DNA from: Pseudomonadota bacterium
GTDB lineage: Bacteria; Pseudomonadota; Gammaproteobacteria; Burkholderiales; Methylophilaceae
Length of the DNA: 64,000 nt
Assembly: GCA_029781535.1 (NCBI GenBank)
Contig: JAKOWL010000209.1
Span: forward strand, 1-64,000
Direction: 5' to 3'
The notes below the pieces were generated by a model. That model was given only the letters and a program-made list of their open reading frames with translations. It was not told the origin of the DNA and did no database searches. The position numbers were made by a program, and so were the translations under genes. Position 1 is the stretch's first letter; every line of letters starts with the position of its first letter. This document shows, one piece after another, positions 28,911 through 36,796 of this stretch.

Positions 28911-28991
28911 TCGCGCGCGTTCATTATCATTGCCACGCCTCTGGAAGGCAATCTGGATGTGGCTTCCAAAGCAATGGTTGCGCCAATGAAA
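28911..28991 (-). repeat. Dispersed palindromic repeat, copy C
   Basis: This copy is inverted relative to A and B. CGCGCGCG is on the left and TTTCATT (read on the minus strand) on the right, with the inner TGGAAGCC / GCCTTCCA pair between. It fills the gap between the convergent YchJ-like and aldolase genes almost exactly, with 2 bp to spare on each side. Confidence 0.75.
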
Positions 28992-28993
28992 GA

Positions 28994-29635
28994 TCAGGGC
29001 TGTCCCCATTTCCCATAACCTTTGAACTGCCGGAACACTTCCCGCATCTGCGCCTCTGATAGAAGCGGCAGATTGGCGTTGATCTGCAACAGACGCCAAT
29101 ACTGTTCACACAAATTTTCCACTTCCACCGCTACGGCCAAGGCATCTTCCAGGTCTTTTCCCAGCGCGATCATGCCGTGATTCGCCAACAAGCACGCCTT
29201 GCGTTCGTACAGCGCATCCATGGCGAGATCAGATAGTTCCTGCGTGCCAAACAGCGCGTAAGGTGCACAGCGAATGGTATCGCCTCCTGCCAGAGCGATC
29301 ATGTAGTGGAACGGCGGGATCTCCTGATGCAGGCAAGCCAGTGTTGTAGCAAACATGCTATGCGTATGAATAACCGCACCAATCTCCGGCCGGTTTTTGA
29401 GTATATCGTGATGAAAGCGCCATTCACTGGAAGGTTTCTTCCCCGGCTCAGCATTGCCTTGAAAATCCATGAACACCATGCTGCGCGGCGTCATCTCGTC
29501 CGCGCCCATCCCTGAAGGAGTCACCAGGAATCCATCATCGAGGCGCACGCTGCAATTGCCGGACGTGCCTTTATTCAGGCCGAGTTCCAACAGTCTTCGC
29601 GCCATGTCGATTAATTGTTCAGCCTGATTTTTCAT
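28994..29635 (-). CDS. Class II (FucA-like) aldolase
   Basis: The 213-residue protein belongs to the class II aldolase/adducin family and keeps all the FucA metal and catalytic residues: E71 in PSSEW, H90 and H92 in IHTHS, and H153 in ANHGM. It also has the GTSGN phosphate loop at 23-27 and the FHYMIALAGG block. FucA-like features set it apart from MtnB dehydratases. With mtnA in the same gene group, it could split 5-(methylthio)ribulose 1-phosphate or 5-deoxyribulose 1-phosphate to DHAP and an aldehyde, as Ald2 does in the DHAP shunt (inference). The ATG overlaps the upstream stop as ATGA. Confidence 0.9.
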   Translation of the reverse strand: MKNQAEQLIDMARRLLELGLNKGTSGNCSVRLDDGFLVTPSGMGADEMTPRSMVFMDFQGNAEPGKKPSSEWRFHHDILKNRPEIGAVIHTHSMFATTLACLHQEIPPFHYMIALAGGDTIRCAPYALFGTQELSDLAMDALYERKACLLANHGMIALGKDLEDALAVAVEVENLCEQYWRLLQINANLPLLSEAQMREVFRQFKGYGKWGQP

Positions 29636-31227
29636 AATTGATATTGCATGTTTTGGCCGTGTGTTTGCGCCCAATCTACCAAAGCTCTATATTTATGGGC
29701 TTTGGCAGTTGGTTCATTATAGTAGCGCAACACACCCCAGCTACCAAACTTACCCCAGTTGCCTGTGCTGTAGTAAGCACAAAGCAAATCCCCATACTTA
29801 CCCCACATCTTCAAATATTTTTCGTAAAGTTTGCCCATACGTTGATCAGCGTTAGCATCTTGAAGCAACTTACTAAGCTTATCGTTGTTTTCTGCCCCCA
29901 TAATCCCTACCAAGTGCTGGCCAGCCTCATATGCAGCGAGCCGCACGCCGAATTTAGCAGCCAGTCTGGCAGCCTGTTCGACTTGAACTGCCGCCTCTGG
30001 TAAGGCTTTATTTTCTAGATATTCAAACACTTGATCGAGACTCCACTTTTCGACTTCCTTGTCTGAAAGCAGCCCCTCTTGGCCGGTCGCAACGCTCATC
30101 TGTAAATATGGTGCAATCGCCAACACATCTACATTCCCTTCTAGCCCATTAAATGACAACAAACGCTCCGAGCGAGCCGGGAAAGCTGCCTGAGACCCGA
30201 TAACGCGAACAAACTGCTCATTGCTACGAAAAACTTCCTGCCAAATCTTGAAGATTCTTAATGATCGAAAAGCGGTGTAATCAGCCGCCGCTTGCCATTC
30301 ATCATGTGAAAAGCCCAATCTTTTACCCGAATGTCTGGCAAAGCTATTTTGTTCAAACATGCTGTTCCAAACCTCGTTCGAGTACTCCACCCACGCCTTA
30401 AGAGCAGGATTAAGATTATCCTTTACGTAATGGGCAAACTGATACACATAATCGTCATTGGCCATATGTGGAATACAGAACCATGGATCGGCCATCTGAC
30501 GGTTAGCCAAATCCACCATCAATTCCAATGGAGCACCGTTACGCGCAAAGCTACAGTCTGTCATCTTCGGTCGATCAGCCCACAACACCTGTTTACTATT
30601 ATTTGTTTGCATGAAGTTCATATACCGGAAACATGCAACACCCGCCCATCTCTTAATGAAATCCGGATTCCAATTATCTGCCGTTGAAGCATTTTCAAAC
30701 CCTGGAAGCAAAACACGAATGTTGCGAATGTAATTGTCAGGATTAATTTTCGAAACATTTAGCGCCCACATGCCTTTTGCAGAATTGACATTCACCACAA
30801 TTTTGCCGGGGCTTCTCTGTATGATGTTTTCATTCGTGGCAGCATTAAAAAAAGAAATCTCGCCCTCCCCGTCATACAATACAGTGTAGCGACCACTGGG
30901 ATATTGTTTCTTATCGACAGAGGATAAGATGGTTGTTGCATAACAATTAGGCTCCAGCATTTTGACCCATCCGTTTTCATCCAAATGCAGCGCTGGTCCT
31001 GTACCCCAACTTGCATTTTCGCCCTGGCTAATCCATTCTCGCGACTGTTTGAATACGTTAATGAAAGCTTGCTCTGTACTATGATTAGAAATTGGACTCA
31101 GATTGATTCCAAGCTTCGGGTGGTTATTGACCTTATTGTTTAAAACCCCAAGCAAGCTTGTTTTGGACAGGCAGTATGCACCCAAAAAGCCTGTTGCACC
31201 ACTTACCAGAAAACGCCTGCGATTCAT
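29632..31227 (-). CDS. Tat-exported glycosidase-like protein of unknown specificity
   Basis: The 531-residue protein begins with a twin-arginine signal (NRRRFLVSG, then a hydrophobic stretch to about residue 29), so it should be exported folded. Two conserved-looking glutamates, E285 in YSNEVWN and E434 in AAYEAGQH, lie about 150 residues apart. This resembles the acid/base and nucleophile pair of retaining clan-A glycosidases. I recall similar proteins annotated as cellulose-binding, but the substrate is not known. The gene lies between mtnA and the aldolase, is more AT-rich than both, and overlaps the aldolase start, so it looks inserted into an older operon. Confidence 0.75.
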   Translation of the reverse strand: MNRRRFLVSGATGFLGAYCLSKTSLLGVLNNKVNNHPKLGINLSPISNHSTEQAFINVFKQSREWISQGENASWGTGPALHLDENGWVKMLEPNCYATTILSSVDKKQYPSGRYTVLYDGEGEISFFNAATNENIIQRSPGKIVVNVNSAKGMWALNVSKINPDNYIRNIRVLLPGFENASTADNWNPDFIKRWAGVACFRYMNFMQTNNSKQVLWADRPKMTDCSFARNGAPLELMVDLANRQMADPWFCIPHMANDDYVYQFAHYVKDNLNPALKAWVEYSNEVWNSMFEQNSFARHSGKRLGFSHDEWQAAADYTAFRSLRIFKIWQEVFRSNEQFVRVIGSQAAFPARSERLLSFNGLEGNVDVLAIAPYLQMSVATGQEGLLSDKEVEKWSLDQVFEYLENKALPEAAVQVEQAARLAAKFGVRLAAYEAGQHLVGIMGAENNDKLSKLLQDANADQRMGKLYEKYLKMWGKYGDLLCAYYSTGNWGKFGSWGVLRYYNEPTAKAHKYRALVDWAQTHGQNMQYQL

Positions 31228-31269
31228 GTGGATTGATACCAGCCTTCCAAATTAACTATAAATATTTAA

Positions 31270-32337
31270 TCATAATTTGGCTTGCTGTGCAGATAATTGA
31301 ACCGGCGTAAAAACACCCCTCTCAGTGATGATACCCGTCACCAGTCTTGCCGGGGTAACATCGAATGCCGGATTGAATGCCGCACTTTCGGCTGGCATGA
31401 TGCGTACAGTATGCAGTTGGTCATACTCATCCACGCCCAGCATGTGGGTAACTTCCTGCGCACTACGTGCTTCAATCTCGATGTCTTGCGGAGCGATTTT
31501 CCAATCAATGGTCGTACCGGGAACCGCCGCATAAAATGGCACACCATTGTCGTGCGCAGCCAGTGCTTTCAGATAAGTTCCGATCTTGTTGCACACATCG
31601 CCCACCTGTGTGACACGATCCGCCCCGACGATTACCATATCTACCATACCTTTCTGCATCAGATGACCTGCTGCATTGTCTGCAACAATGGTATGCGGCA
31701 CACCGTGCTGCGCCAGTTCCCAGGCGGTCAAACTGGCACCTTGGTTGCGCGGACGCGTCTCACTCACCCAGACGTGTATATCCAGACCAGCATCATAGGC
31801 TGCGTAAACAGGTGCCAGCGCCGTACCGTAATCCACTGTGGCCAGCCAGCCGGCATTGCAATGGGTCATAATATTTAACTTCTTGCCCTGATGATGCCGC
31901 CTGATTTGTGCCAATCCCGCCTGCCCGATGGCCTGGCATTGTGCAGCATCTTCCTCTGCAATCTTTTCCGCCTCTCGCCAAGCCTCGTCCTGCCTTGCCT
32001 CAAACGGCAATGGCAAAAGCACGTGCAACATCCGCTCTACAGCCCAAGCCAGATTCACCGCTGTCGGACGACTGGCCTTGAGCATCTTTGCCGTCAGTTC
32101 AAAATGCGCGTCATGGCTGGCTTGCAAGCTGGCGAGCGCCATCCCATATGCTGCTGCAGCACCTATCAATGGTGCACCACGCACTTGCATACTCTGAATC
32201 GCATGCACCATCTGCATGGGAGTGTCCAACGACAGAATCTCAAATGCAAAGGGCAGTTTGGTTTGGTCAATCACGCATACCTGATGCGTGTTTTCTTGCA
32301 CCCAAATAGTGCGAAAATGCTGGCCACCGACTTTCAT
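31270..32337 (-). CDS. mtnA: S-methyl-5-thioribose-1-phosphate isomerase
   Basis: MtnA isomerises methylthioribose 1-phosphate to methylthioribulose 1-phosphate in salvage of methylthioadenosine, and can act on the 5-deoxyribose analogue. The 355-residue enzyme has RGAPLIGAAAAYGM at 53-66, the catalytic cysteine C160 in THCNAGW and aspartate D240 in VGADRV. No mtnB, mtnC, mtnD, mtnK or mtnP gene is in the window. The FucA-like aldolase downstream suggests a shortened route. Upstream lies an AT-rich region with DnaA-box-like repeats. Confidence 0.95.
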   Translation of the reverse strand: MKVGGQHFRTIWVQENTHQVCVIDQTKLPFAFEILSLDTPMQMVHAIQSMQVRGAPLIGAAAAYGMALASLQASHDAHFELTAKMLKASRPTAVNLAWAVERMLHVLLPLPFEARQDEAWREAEKIAEEDAAQCQAIGQAGLAQIRRHHQGKKLNIMTHCNAGWLATVDYGTALAPVYAAYDAGLDIHVWVSETRPRNQGASLTAWELAQHGVPHTIVADNAAGHLMQKGMVDMVIVGADRVTQVGDVCNKIGTYLKALAAHDNGVPFYAAVPGTTIDWKIAPQDIEIEARSAQEVTHMLGVDEYDQLHTVRIMPAESAAFNPAFDVTPARLVTGIITERGVFTPVQLSAQQAKL

Positions 32338-32410
32338 GCGCTATCTATCAAAGTAAATAAAAAACGATATAAAAAATTGTTGCAAAACCTGAAAAAATTA
32401 ACTAGGTCAA

Positions 32411-32445
32411 ACATCCACAGAAACTGTGGATAACTTTGTGGATAG
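32411..32445. promoter_or_regulatory. Cluster of DnaA-box-like repeats upstream of mtnA
   Basis: A perfect 8-bp inverted repeat, ATCCACAG and CTGTGGAT separated by AAA, lies at 32413-32431. It contains a perfect DnaA box (TGTGGATAA, 32425-32433) and is followed by a second unit TGTGGATAG (32437-32445). AT-rich DNA surrounds it. It may bind DnaA, or be an operator for mtnA read by another regulator. No dnaA, dnaN or gyrB is near, so a main origin is unlikely. Confidence 0.5.
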
Positions 32446-32544
32446 CATTGTAACAAACATGTAACTTACCATTCTATAAGGCTTTTTTTTAAAAGTTCAA
32501 AAAATAATCTAAAAAAATATTCATACAAATCAATAGGTTATTGT

Positions 32545-32570
32545 ATCCCCTTGGTACACAAGGGATTTTT
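32545..32570 (+). terminator. Plus-strand terminator-like hairpin after tatD
   Basis: ATCCCCTTG pairs with CAAGGGAT (one bulge) and is followed by TTTTT on the plus strand. It lies about 10 nt beyond the end of tatD, which is on the other strand. There is no plus-strand gene in 32338-32545 for it to end, so either it is fortuitous or an unannotated RNA is made here. Confidence 0.4.
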
Positions 32571-32578
32571 AGCCATAC

Positions 32579-33379
32579 TTAATGTAATACTTTAAGCGAT
32601 GTGCATAAATCGGCCAGTTTTGGCAAGACTTGCAACGCATTTTTACTCGTTCTATCAATGACTTGTTGATAGTTTTCACTGCGCAAATCCGCCAAAACCT
32701 GCGCAATCTGCTTGAGTTCTGAAGGGGTATTTCTGCCCTTGTTGCCTATCCAGACAGGCGGAATATCCGGTGCATCGGTTTCCAGCACGATAGCCTCTAA
32801 CGGCAACGTAGCTGCCAGTTCGCGAATCTTCAGTGCGCGTGGATATGTCATGGCACCGCCGAAACCCAGCTTGAAACCCATATCGATGAACATGTCCGCT
32901 TGCTGGTGACTGCCATTGAAGGCATGTGCAATCCCGCCACACACAGGTATCTTGCGCACGAGTTTCAGGATATCGTCGATGGCGTGGCGCACATGCAAAA
33001 TCACCGGCATATCGAACCGCTGCGCCAATTTAAGCTGCTCGGTAAAAAAATACTCCTGCGTCTCCTTGTTGGCCCGCGTGACATAATAGTCCAGGCCAAT
33101 CTCGCCTATGGCCACACATTCAGATTCTTTTTCCAACAATGCCGACAGTGCCGTCAGGTCGCTCGGATTGGCACCATCCACATACATTGGATGGATGCCT
33201 AAAGCAAAGCGTAACCAAGGCTTACCCCTGGTCAAGTCCATCACTGTCTGGAAATTGGCATGTTCCACTGCCGGAACAACAATAGCACCCAAACCGACAT
33301 CCAGTGCGGCTTGCAGTACAGCATCCCTGTCAGTATCGAATTCCGCAGCATCCAGATGGCAATGAGTATCAATCAACAT
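32579..33379 (-). CDS. TatD-family metal-dependent hydrolase (YcfH-like)
   Basis: The 266-residue protein is a TIM-barrel TatD DNase relative. It has the first metal motif DTHCHLD at 4-10, GEIGLDYY, a HVRHA histidine block and the late LETDAPDIPP motif. YcfH-like members are putative deoxyribonucleases or deacylases whose cellular substrate is unsettled. The ATG at 33379 overlaps the end of ribD by 11 nt; an upstream TTG at 33394 is less likely. It ends the glyA-nrdR-ribD gene run. Confidence 0.92.
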   Translation of the reverse strand: MLIDTHCHLDAAEFDTDRDAVLQAALDVGLGAIVVPAVEHANFQTVMDLTRGKPWLRFALGIHPMYVDGANPSDLTALSALLEKESECVAIGEIGLDYYVTRANKETQEYFFTEQLKLAQRFDMPVILHVRHAIDDILKLVRKIPVCGGIAHAFNGSHQQADMFIDMGFKLGFGGAMTYPRALKIRELAATLPLEAIVLETDAPDIPPVWIGNKGRNTPSELKQIAQVLADLRSENYQQVIDRTSKNALQVLPKLADLCTSLKVLH

Positions 33380-34463
33380 AAAGCGGTCTAGCAATGATGC
33401 GCATATCTGCGCCGAACTGACGTATATCTTGGATTTGTAACTGCAGCTTGTACTGTATGTCTATAAGCGCGGGGAAATCGAACATGCCTTGCGCCTGATG
33501 TCCGAGCAGAATAGGCGCCTGATAGATCAGCAATTCATCGATGAGTTTTTGCTGCATGAGAACGCCGTTCAAGCCTGCGCCACCCTCCACCATCACTTCA
33601 TTGATTTCCGTGCGCGCCAGGTGGCTTAACAGCGATTTCAGACATACCTTACCATGCGTATCCGGCAGCACAATCACCTCTACTCCTATATCTACCAGCG
33701 CAGCGACTTTATCCGGATCTGGTTGTGCGCAGGCAATCAGAGTAGTGCCACCTTTGAGGATTTCAGCATCTAGAGGAACCTGCAACCGACTATCTGCCAC
33801 GACGCGCAATGGCTGCCGGCCAATTTGCAACTCACGCACATTCAAACGCGGGTTATCCGCAAGCACTGTACCTATGCCGGTCAGCATCGCACAACTTTGC
33901 GCACGCCAATGCTGTACGTCCTGCCGTGCAGCCTCACCAGTGATCCATTGGCTACGCCCGTTATTCAACGCGGTCTTGCCATCCAGACTGGCGGCGATTT
34001 TACTACGCACGAAAGGCATGCCATTCTTCATGCGTGCAATGAAACCCGGGTTCAAAGCTTCAGCTTGCAGCTGCATCAAACCTGACGATATGCTGATCCC
34101 TTGCTGCGTCAACCTGGCCAAGCCTTGACCAGCCACCAGTGGATTAGGGTCCTGCATGGCCGCGACGACCTTGCTGATGCCCGCGTTGACCAGTGCATCC
34201 GCACAGGGGGGTGTCCGCCCATGGTGGCTGCAAGGCTCAAGCGTCACATAGGCCGTAGCACCACGTGCGCGTTCACCTGCTTGACGTAGTGCATGAATCT
34301 CGGCATGCGGCTCACCGGCTTTGAGATGCGCACCTTGCCCGACGATGATGCCATCTTTGGCAATTACGCAGCCGACACGCGGATTAGGTGTGGTAGTGTA
34401 TAGGCCCTGCTCTGCCAGCCTTAAGGCATGTGCCATCAAAGCGTGGTCTTGAGCGGTATACAT
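33369..34463 (-). CDS. ribD: Riboflavin biosynthesis deaminase/reductase
   Basis: RibD deaminates and then reduces the pyrimidine intermediate of riboflavin synthesis. The 364-residue protein has an N-terminal zinc deaminase domain (H53-A-E55 and C78/C87 in PCSHHGRTPPC). The C-terminal NADPH reductase domain (about 145-360) contains RSKIAASLDGKTAL and the MVEGGAGLNG nucleotide motif. It sits between a small membrane gene (6 nt) and tatD (overlap), the usual nrdR-ribD neighbourhood of proteobacteria. Confidence 0.97.
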   Translation of the reverse strand: MYTAQDHALMAHALRLAEQGLYTTTPNPRVGCVIAKDGIIVGQGAHLKAGEPHAEIHALRQAGERARGATAYVTLEPCSHHGRTPPCADALVNAGISKVVAAMQDPNPLVAGQGLARLTQQGISISSGLMQLQAEALNPGFIARMKNGMPFVRSKIAASLDGKTALNNGRSQWITGEAARQDVQHWRAQSCAMLTGIGTVLADNPRLNVRELQIGRQPLRVVADSRLQVPLDAEILKGGTTLIACAQPDPDKVAALVDIGVEVIVLPDTHGKVCLKSLLSHLARTEINEVMVEGGAGLNGVLMQQKLIDELLIYQAPILLGHQAQGMFDFPALIDIQYKLQLQIQDIRQFGADMRIIARPLYVD

Positions 34464-34469
34464 AGGGAT

Positions 34470-34862
34470 TTAGTGGGAGGAAATCTGGCTGTTGATCAGC
34501 CGGCCATGCTCGTCAAAATAGATACGCAACGCATGATAGACATGCATGCATTTACCCAAGTCGTATTCGATCGTATTGTTGTCTTCCAGACTTGGGCGAC
34601 CCAAGAGCACCATCACGGCTTCACGGCTGACGCCGCGTGCCAGAATATGCTTTTTCAAATCATAGGCCATATCGCCGCGCTTGCATTCGGTCTGGATAGT
34701 CGCGGCGTATTGCATCCATTTCACCTGATCGAACTTTTCATTACCGAACACGACCTGTTCTTTCATTGCCCACCAGGCAAAAAAAACGATCGTGACAATC
34801 AAGCTGATCGCGGCAAACGCGATGGGGAATCTGGTAATCCACTTGCTTGGGTTGTCTGTCAT
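34470..34862 (-). CDS. Small membrane-anchored protein, BamE-like C-terminus
   Basis: The 130-residue product has one membrane span (about 15-34) and a periplasmic-type domain. The domain's end reads [13 protein letters not shown] followed by TIEYDLG and [11 protein letters not shown]. This pattern resembles the BamE/SmpA fold, where a helix with LLG-x-P precedes paired strands, but there is no lipobox. The ATG overlaps the nrdR stop codon as ATGA, and ribD follows after 6 nt, so it is co-translated with cofactor and nucleotide genes. The function is unknown. Confidence 0.78.
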   Translation of the reverse strand: MTDNPSKWITRFPIAFAAISLIVTIVFFAWWAMKEQVVFGNEKFDQVKWMQYAATIQTECKRGDMAYDLKKHILARGVSREAVMVLLGRPSLEDNNTIEYDLGKCMHVYHALRIYFDEHGRLINSQISSH

Positions 34863-35329
34863 TTTTTATTGTCCGCTTTGTTGTTATCCAGATCGCGGAT
34901 CGCATTGTTAAAGTCATCGACATCAGAAAAACTGCGATAGACGGAAGCAAAACGGATATAAGCCACCTTATCCATCAGCCTAAGCTCATGCATGACCATC
35001 TCACCCAGATCGCGCGCAGGCATCTCGCGCTCTCCCCGCGCCAGAATCCGCTGCATGATATGGTCCAGGGCATTGTCGACATATTCAGTAGGCACCGGCC
35101 GCTTGTGCAATGCCCGCGTGAAGGATAGACGCAACTTGTCACGGCTGAACTCTTCCCGGGTGCCGTTCTGCTTCACCACCTGCGGCAAATGCAGTTCTGC
35201 CGTCTCATAGGTGGTGAAACGTTTGTCGCAAGCCATGCAACGACGACGACGACGGATCGAATCCCCTTCGTCATTGATACGGGAATCAATGACTTGGGTT
35301 TCAGCAGCACCACAGAAAGGGCATTTCAA
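34859..35329 (-). CDS. nrdR: Transcriptional repressor NrdR
   Basis: NrdR represses ribonucleotide reductase genes when dATP is bound. The 156-residue protein has the zinc ribbon C3-x2-C6 and C31-x2-C34, with the RRRRRC basic stretch for DNA contact. An ATP-cone domain follows (about 46-136; [16 protein letters not shown]). It lies 3 nt after glyA, as in many proteobacteria. No nrd genes are in the window, so its targets lie elsewhere. Confidence 0.97.
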   Translation of the reverse strand: MKCPFCGAAETQVIDSRINDEGDSIRRRRRCMACDKRFTTYETAELHLPQVVKQNGTREEFSRDKLRLSFTRALHKRPVPTEYVDNALDHIMQRILARGEREMPARDLGEMVMHELRLMDKVAYIRFASVYRSFSDVDDFNNAIRDLDNNKADNKK

Positions 35330-35332
35330 ACT

Positions 35333-36580
35333 TTATGCTCCGTATACAGGGAATTTTGAGGTCAGCGCATGCACCTTCGCTTTTGTGGCAGCTATCACAT
35401 CAGCGCTTTCCGGATCATCCAGCACATCGGCAATCAAATGCGCCACCTGCTCAGCTTCTGCTTCCTTGAAACCGCGCGTGGTGATGGCTGGCGAGCCGAT
35501 ACGGATGCCGGAAGTCACGAACGGGCTTTCCGGGTCGTTCGGGATCGCGTTCTTGTTCACAGTGATATGCGCCTGGCCCAAATAAGCATCAGCTGCCTTA
35601 CCTGTCAGTTTCTTCGGACGCAAGTCTACCAGGAACACATGGGATTCCGTACGGCCTGAGATGATGCGCAAGCCGCGCGATGCAAGCGTTCTGGCCATGG
35701 CATCTGCATTCTTCAGGACTTGCTGCTGGTAAGCCTTGAACTCAGGTTGTGCCGCTTCCAGGAAGGCGGTCGCCTTACCGGCGATGACATGCATCAACGG
35801 GCCGCCTTGCAGGCTCGGGAACACATTCGAATTGAGCATTTTCTCGTATTCGGCCTTAGCCAGGATAATGCCACCACGTGGGCCGCGAAGTGTCTTGTGA
35901 GTAGTCGATGTGACAAAATCCGCATGCGGTACTGGGTTAGGATATACGCCTGCAGCGATCAAGCCGGAGTAATGTGCCATGTCCACCATGAAATACGCAC
36001 CAACTTTTTTGGCGATCTCTGCCATGCGCGCCCAGTCGAATCGCAATGCATAGGCAGATGCACCGCCAATCAACAGTTTCGGTTTGCACTCCAGTGCAAT
36101 GCGCTCCATCTCGTCGTAATCGATCTCTTCCTTATCGTTCAAGCCATAAGGCACGATATTGAACAGCTTGCCGGACAGGTTGGCGGGAGAACCGTGTGTC
36201 AAATGGCCGCCGTGACCCAAGTTCATACCCATCACGGTATCACCCGGTTTAAGAATAGAGAAATATACCGCCTGATTGGCCTGTGAGCCGGAATGCGGCT
36301 GTACATTCGCATACTCAGCCCCAAACAGAGATTTCAGGCGGTCGATTGCCAGTTGCTCAACCTGATCCACGAACTCACAACCACCGTAGAACCGTTTGCC
36401 TGGATAACCTTCCGCGTATTTGTTAGTCAGTTGCGAACCCTGCGCCTCCATCACAGCGGGGCTGGTGTAGTTTTCGGAAGCGATAAGTTCGATATGATGC
36501 TCCTGACGCACCACTTCGCTATCAATCATTTGTGCCAATGCTGGGTCGGCCAAGTGTAAATTTTTTGACTTGCTGAACAT
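35333..36580 (-). CDS. glyA: Serine hydroxymethyltransferase
   Basis: GlyA interconverts serine and glycine with tetrahydrofolate, the main source of one-carbon units. The 415-residue protein has the PLP lysine at 229 in [13 protein letters not shown], plus GHGGHLTHG at 122-130 and the SENYTSPAV block. It heads a run with nrdR, a BamE-like gene, ribD and tatD. Its likely promoter (TAAAAT at 36619-36624, GTGACG at 36643-36648) overlaps an NtrC-type palindrome, so nitrogen control is possible (inference). Confidence 0.97.
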   Translation of the reverse strand: MFSKSKNLHLADPALAQMIDSEVVRQEHHIELIASENYTSPAVMEAQGSQLTNKYAEGYPGKRFYGGCEFVDQVEQLAIDRLKSLFGAEYANVQPHSGSQANQAVYFSILKPGDTVMGMNLGHGGHLTHGSPANLSGKLFNIVPYGLNDKEEIDYDEMERIALECKPKLLIGGASAYALRFDWARMAEIAKKVGAYFMVDMAHYSGLIAAGVYPNPVPHADFVTSTTHKTLRGPRGGIILAKAEYEKMLNSNVFPSLQGGPLMHVIAGKATAFLEAAQPEFKAYQQQVLKNADAMARTLASRGLRIISGRTESHVFLVDLRPKKLTGKAADAYLGQAHITVNKNAIPNDPESPFVTSGIRIGSPAITTRGFKEAEAEQVAHLIADVLDDPESADVIAATKAKVHALTSKFPVYGA

Positions 36581-36618
36581 GTTGGTATGTTTCCAGAATG
36601 ATATTTATTCAAAGTGGC

Positions 36619-36648
36619 ATTTTAGCATGCCGTTACTGACACCGTCAC
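36619..36648 (-). promoter_or_regulatory. Probable sigma-70 promoter of glyA
   Basis: On the minus strand a GTGACG -35 and a TAAAAT -10 are separated by 18 bp and point at glyA, about 39 bp before its ATG. The -35 lies wholly inside the NtrC-type site at 36639-36653. Confidence 0.5.
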
Positions 36649-36653
36649 GGTGA
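36639..36653. promoter_or_regulatory. NtrC-type binding site, distal
   Basis: ACACC-GTCAC-GGTGA closely matches the NtrC consensus GCACC-N5-GGTGC. Its centre is 31 bp from that of the proximal site, about three helical turns, and about 150 bp upstream of the predicted sigma-54 start. Confidence 0.7.
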
Positions 36654-36669
36654 ATACATCATGGCCAAC

Positions 36670-36684
36670 GCACCATCACGGTGC
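36670..36684. promoter_or_regulatory. NtrC-type binding site, proximal
   Basis: GCACC-ATCAC-GGTGC is a perfect match to the NtrC dyad core. It is centred about 119 bp upstream of the predicted sigma-54 start. The two-site spacing resembles the E. coli glnA enhancer. Confidence 0.8.
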
Positions 36685-36699
36685 CTTAAAAGACCCATT

Positions 36700-36721
36700 T
36701 TGGTTATAAGCTCACAACCAA
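36700..36721. promoter_or_regulatory. 22-bp dyad between enhancer and sigma-54 promoter
   Basis: TTGGTT and AACCAA arms flank a central AGCT, with 18 of 22 positions symmetric. It lies about 85 bp upstream of the predicted start. It could be a site for another regulator; it does not resemble an IHF site. Confidence 0.45.
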
Positions 36722-36769
36722 TTTATCCATAAATAAATATAACTGATTGTTTTATATCGGATTTAATCA

Positions 36770-36785
36770 TGGCACGCACATTGCT
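36770..36785 (+). promoter_or_regulatory. Sigma-54 promoter
   Basis: TGGCACG-CACA-TTGCT matches the sigma-54 consensus TGGCACG-N4-TTGCT at every fixed position, with GG at -24 and GC at -12. Transcription should begin near 36796. No protein gene lies between it and the terminator at 36831-36853. Confidence 0.85.
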
Positions 36786-36796
36786 TATATAAAATC

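Noticed and set aside
32338-32578. A chromosomal replication origin (DnaA boxes plus AT-rich DNA)
   Set aside because: No dnaA, dnaN, gyrB, rpmH or parAB gene is near and only two good boxes are present. It is kept only as a DnaA-box-like cluster.
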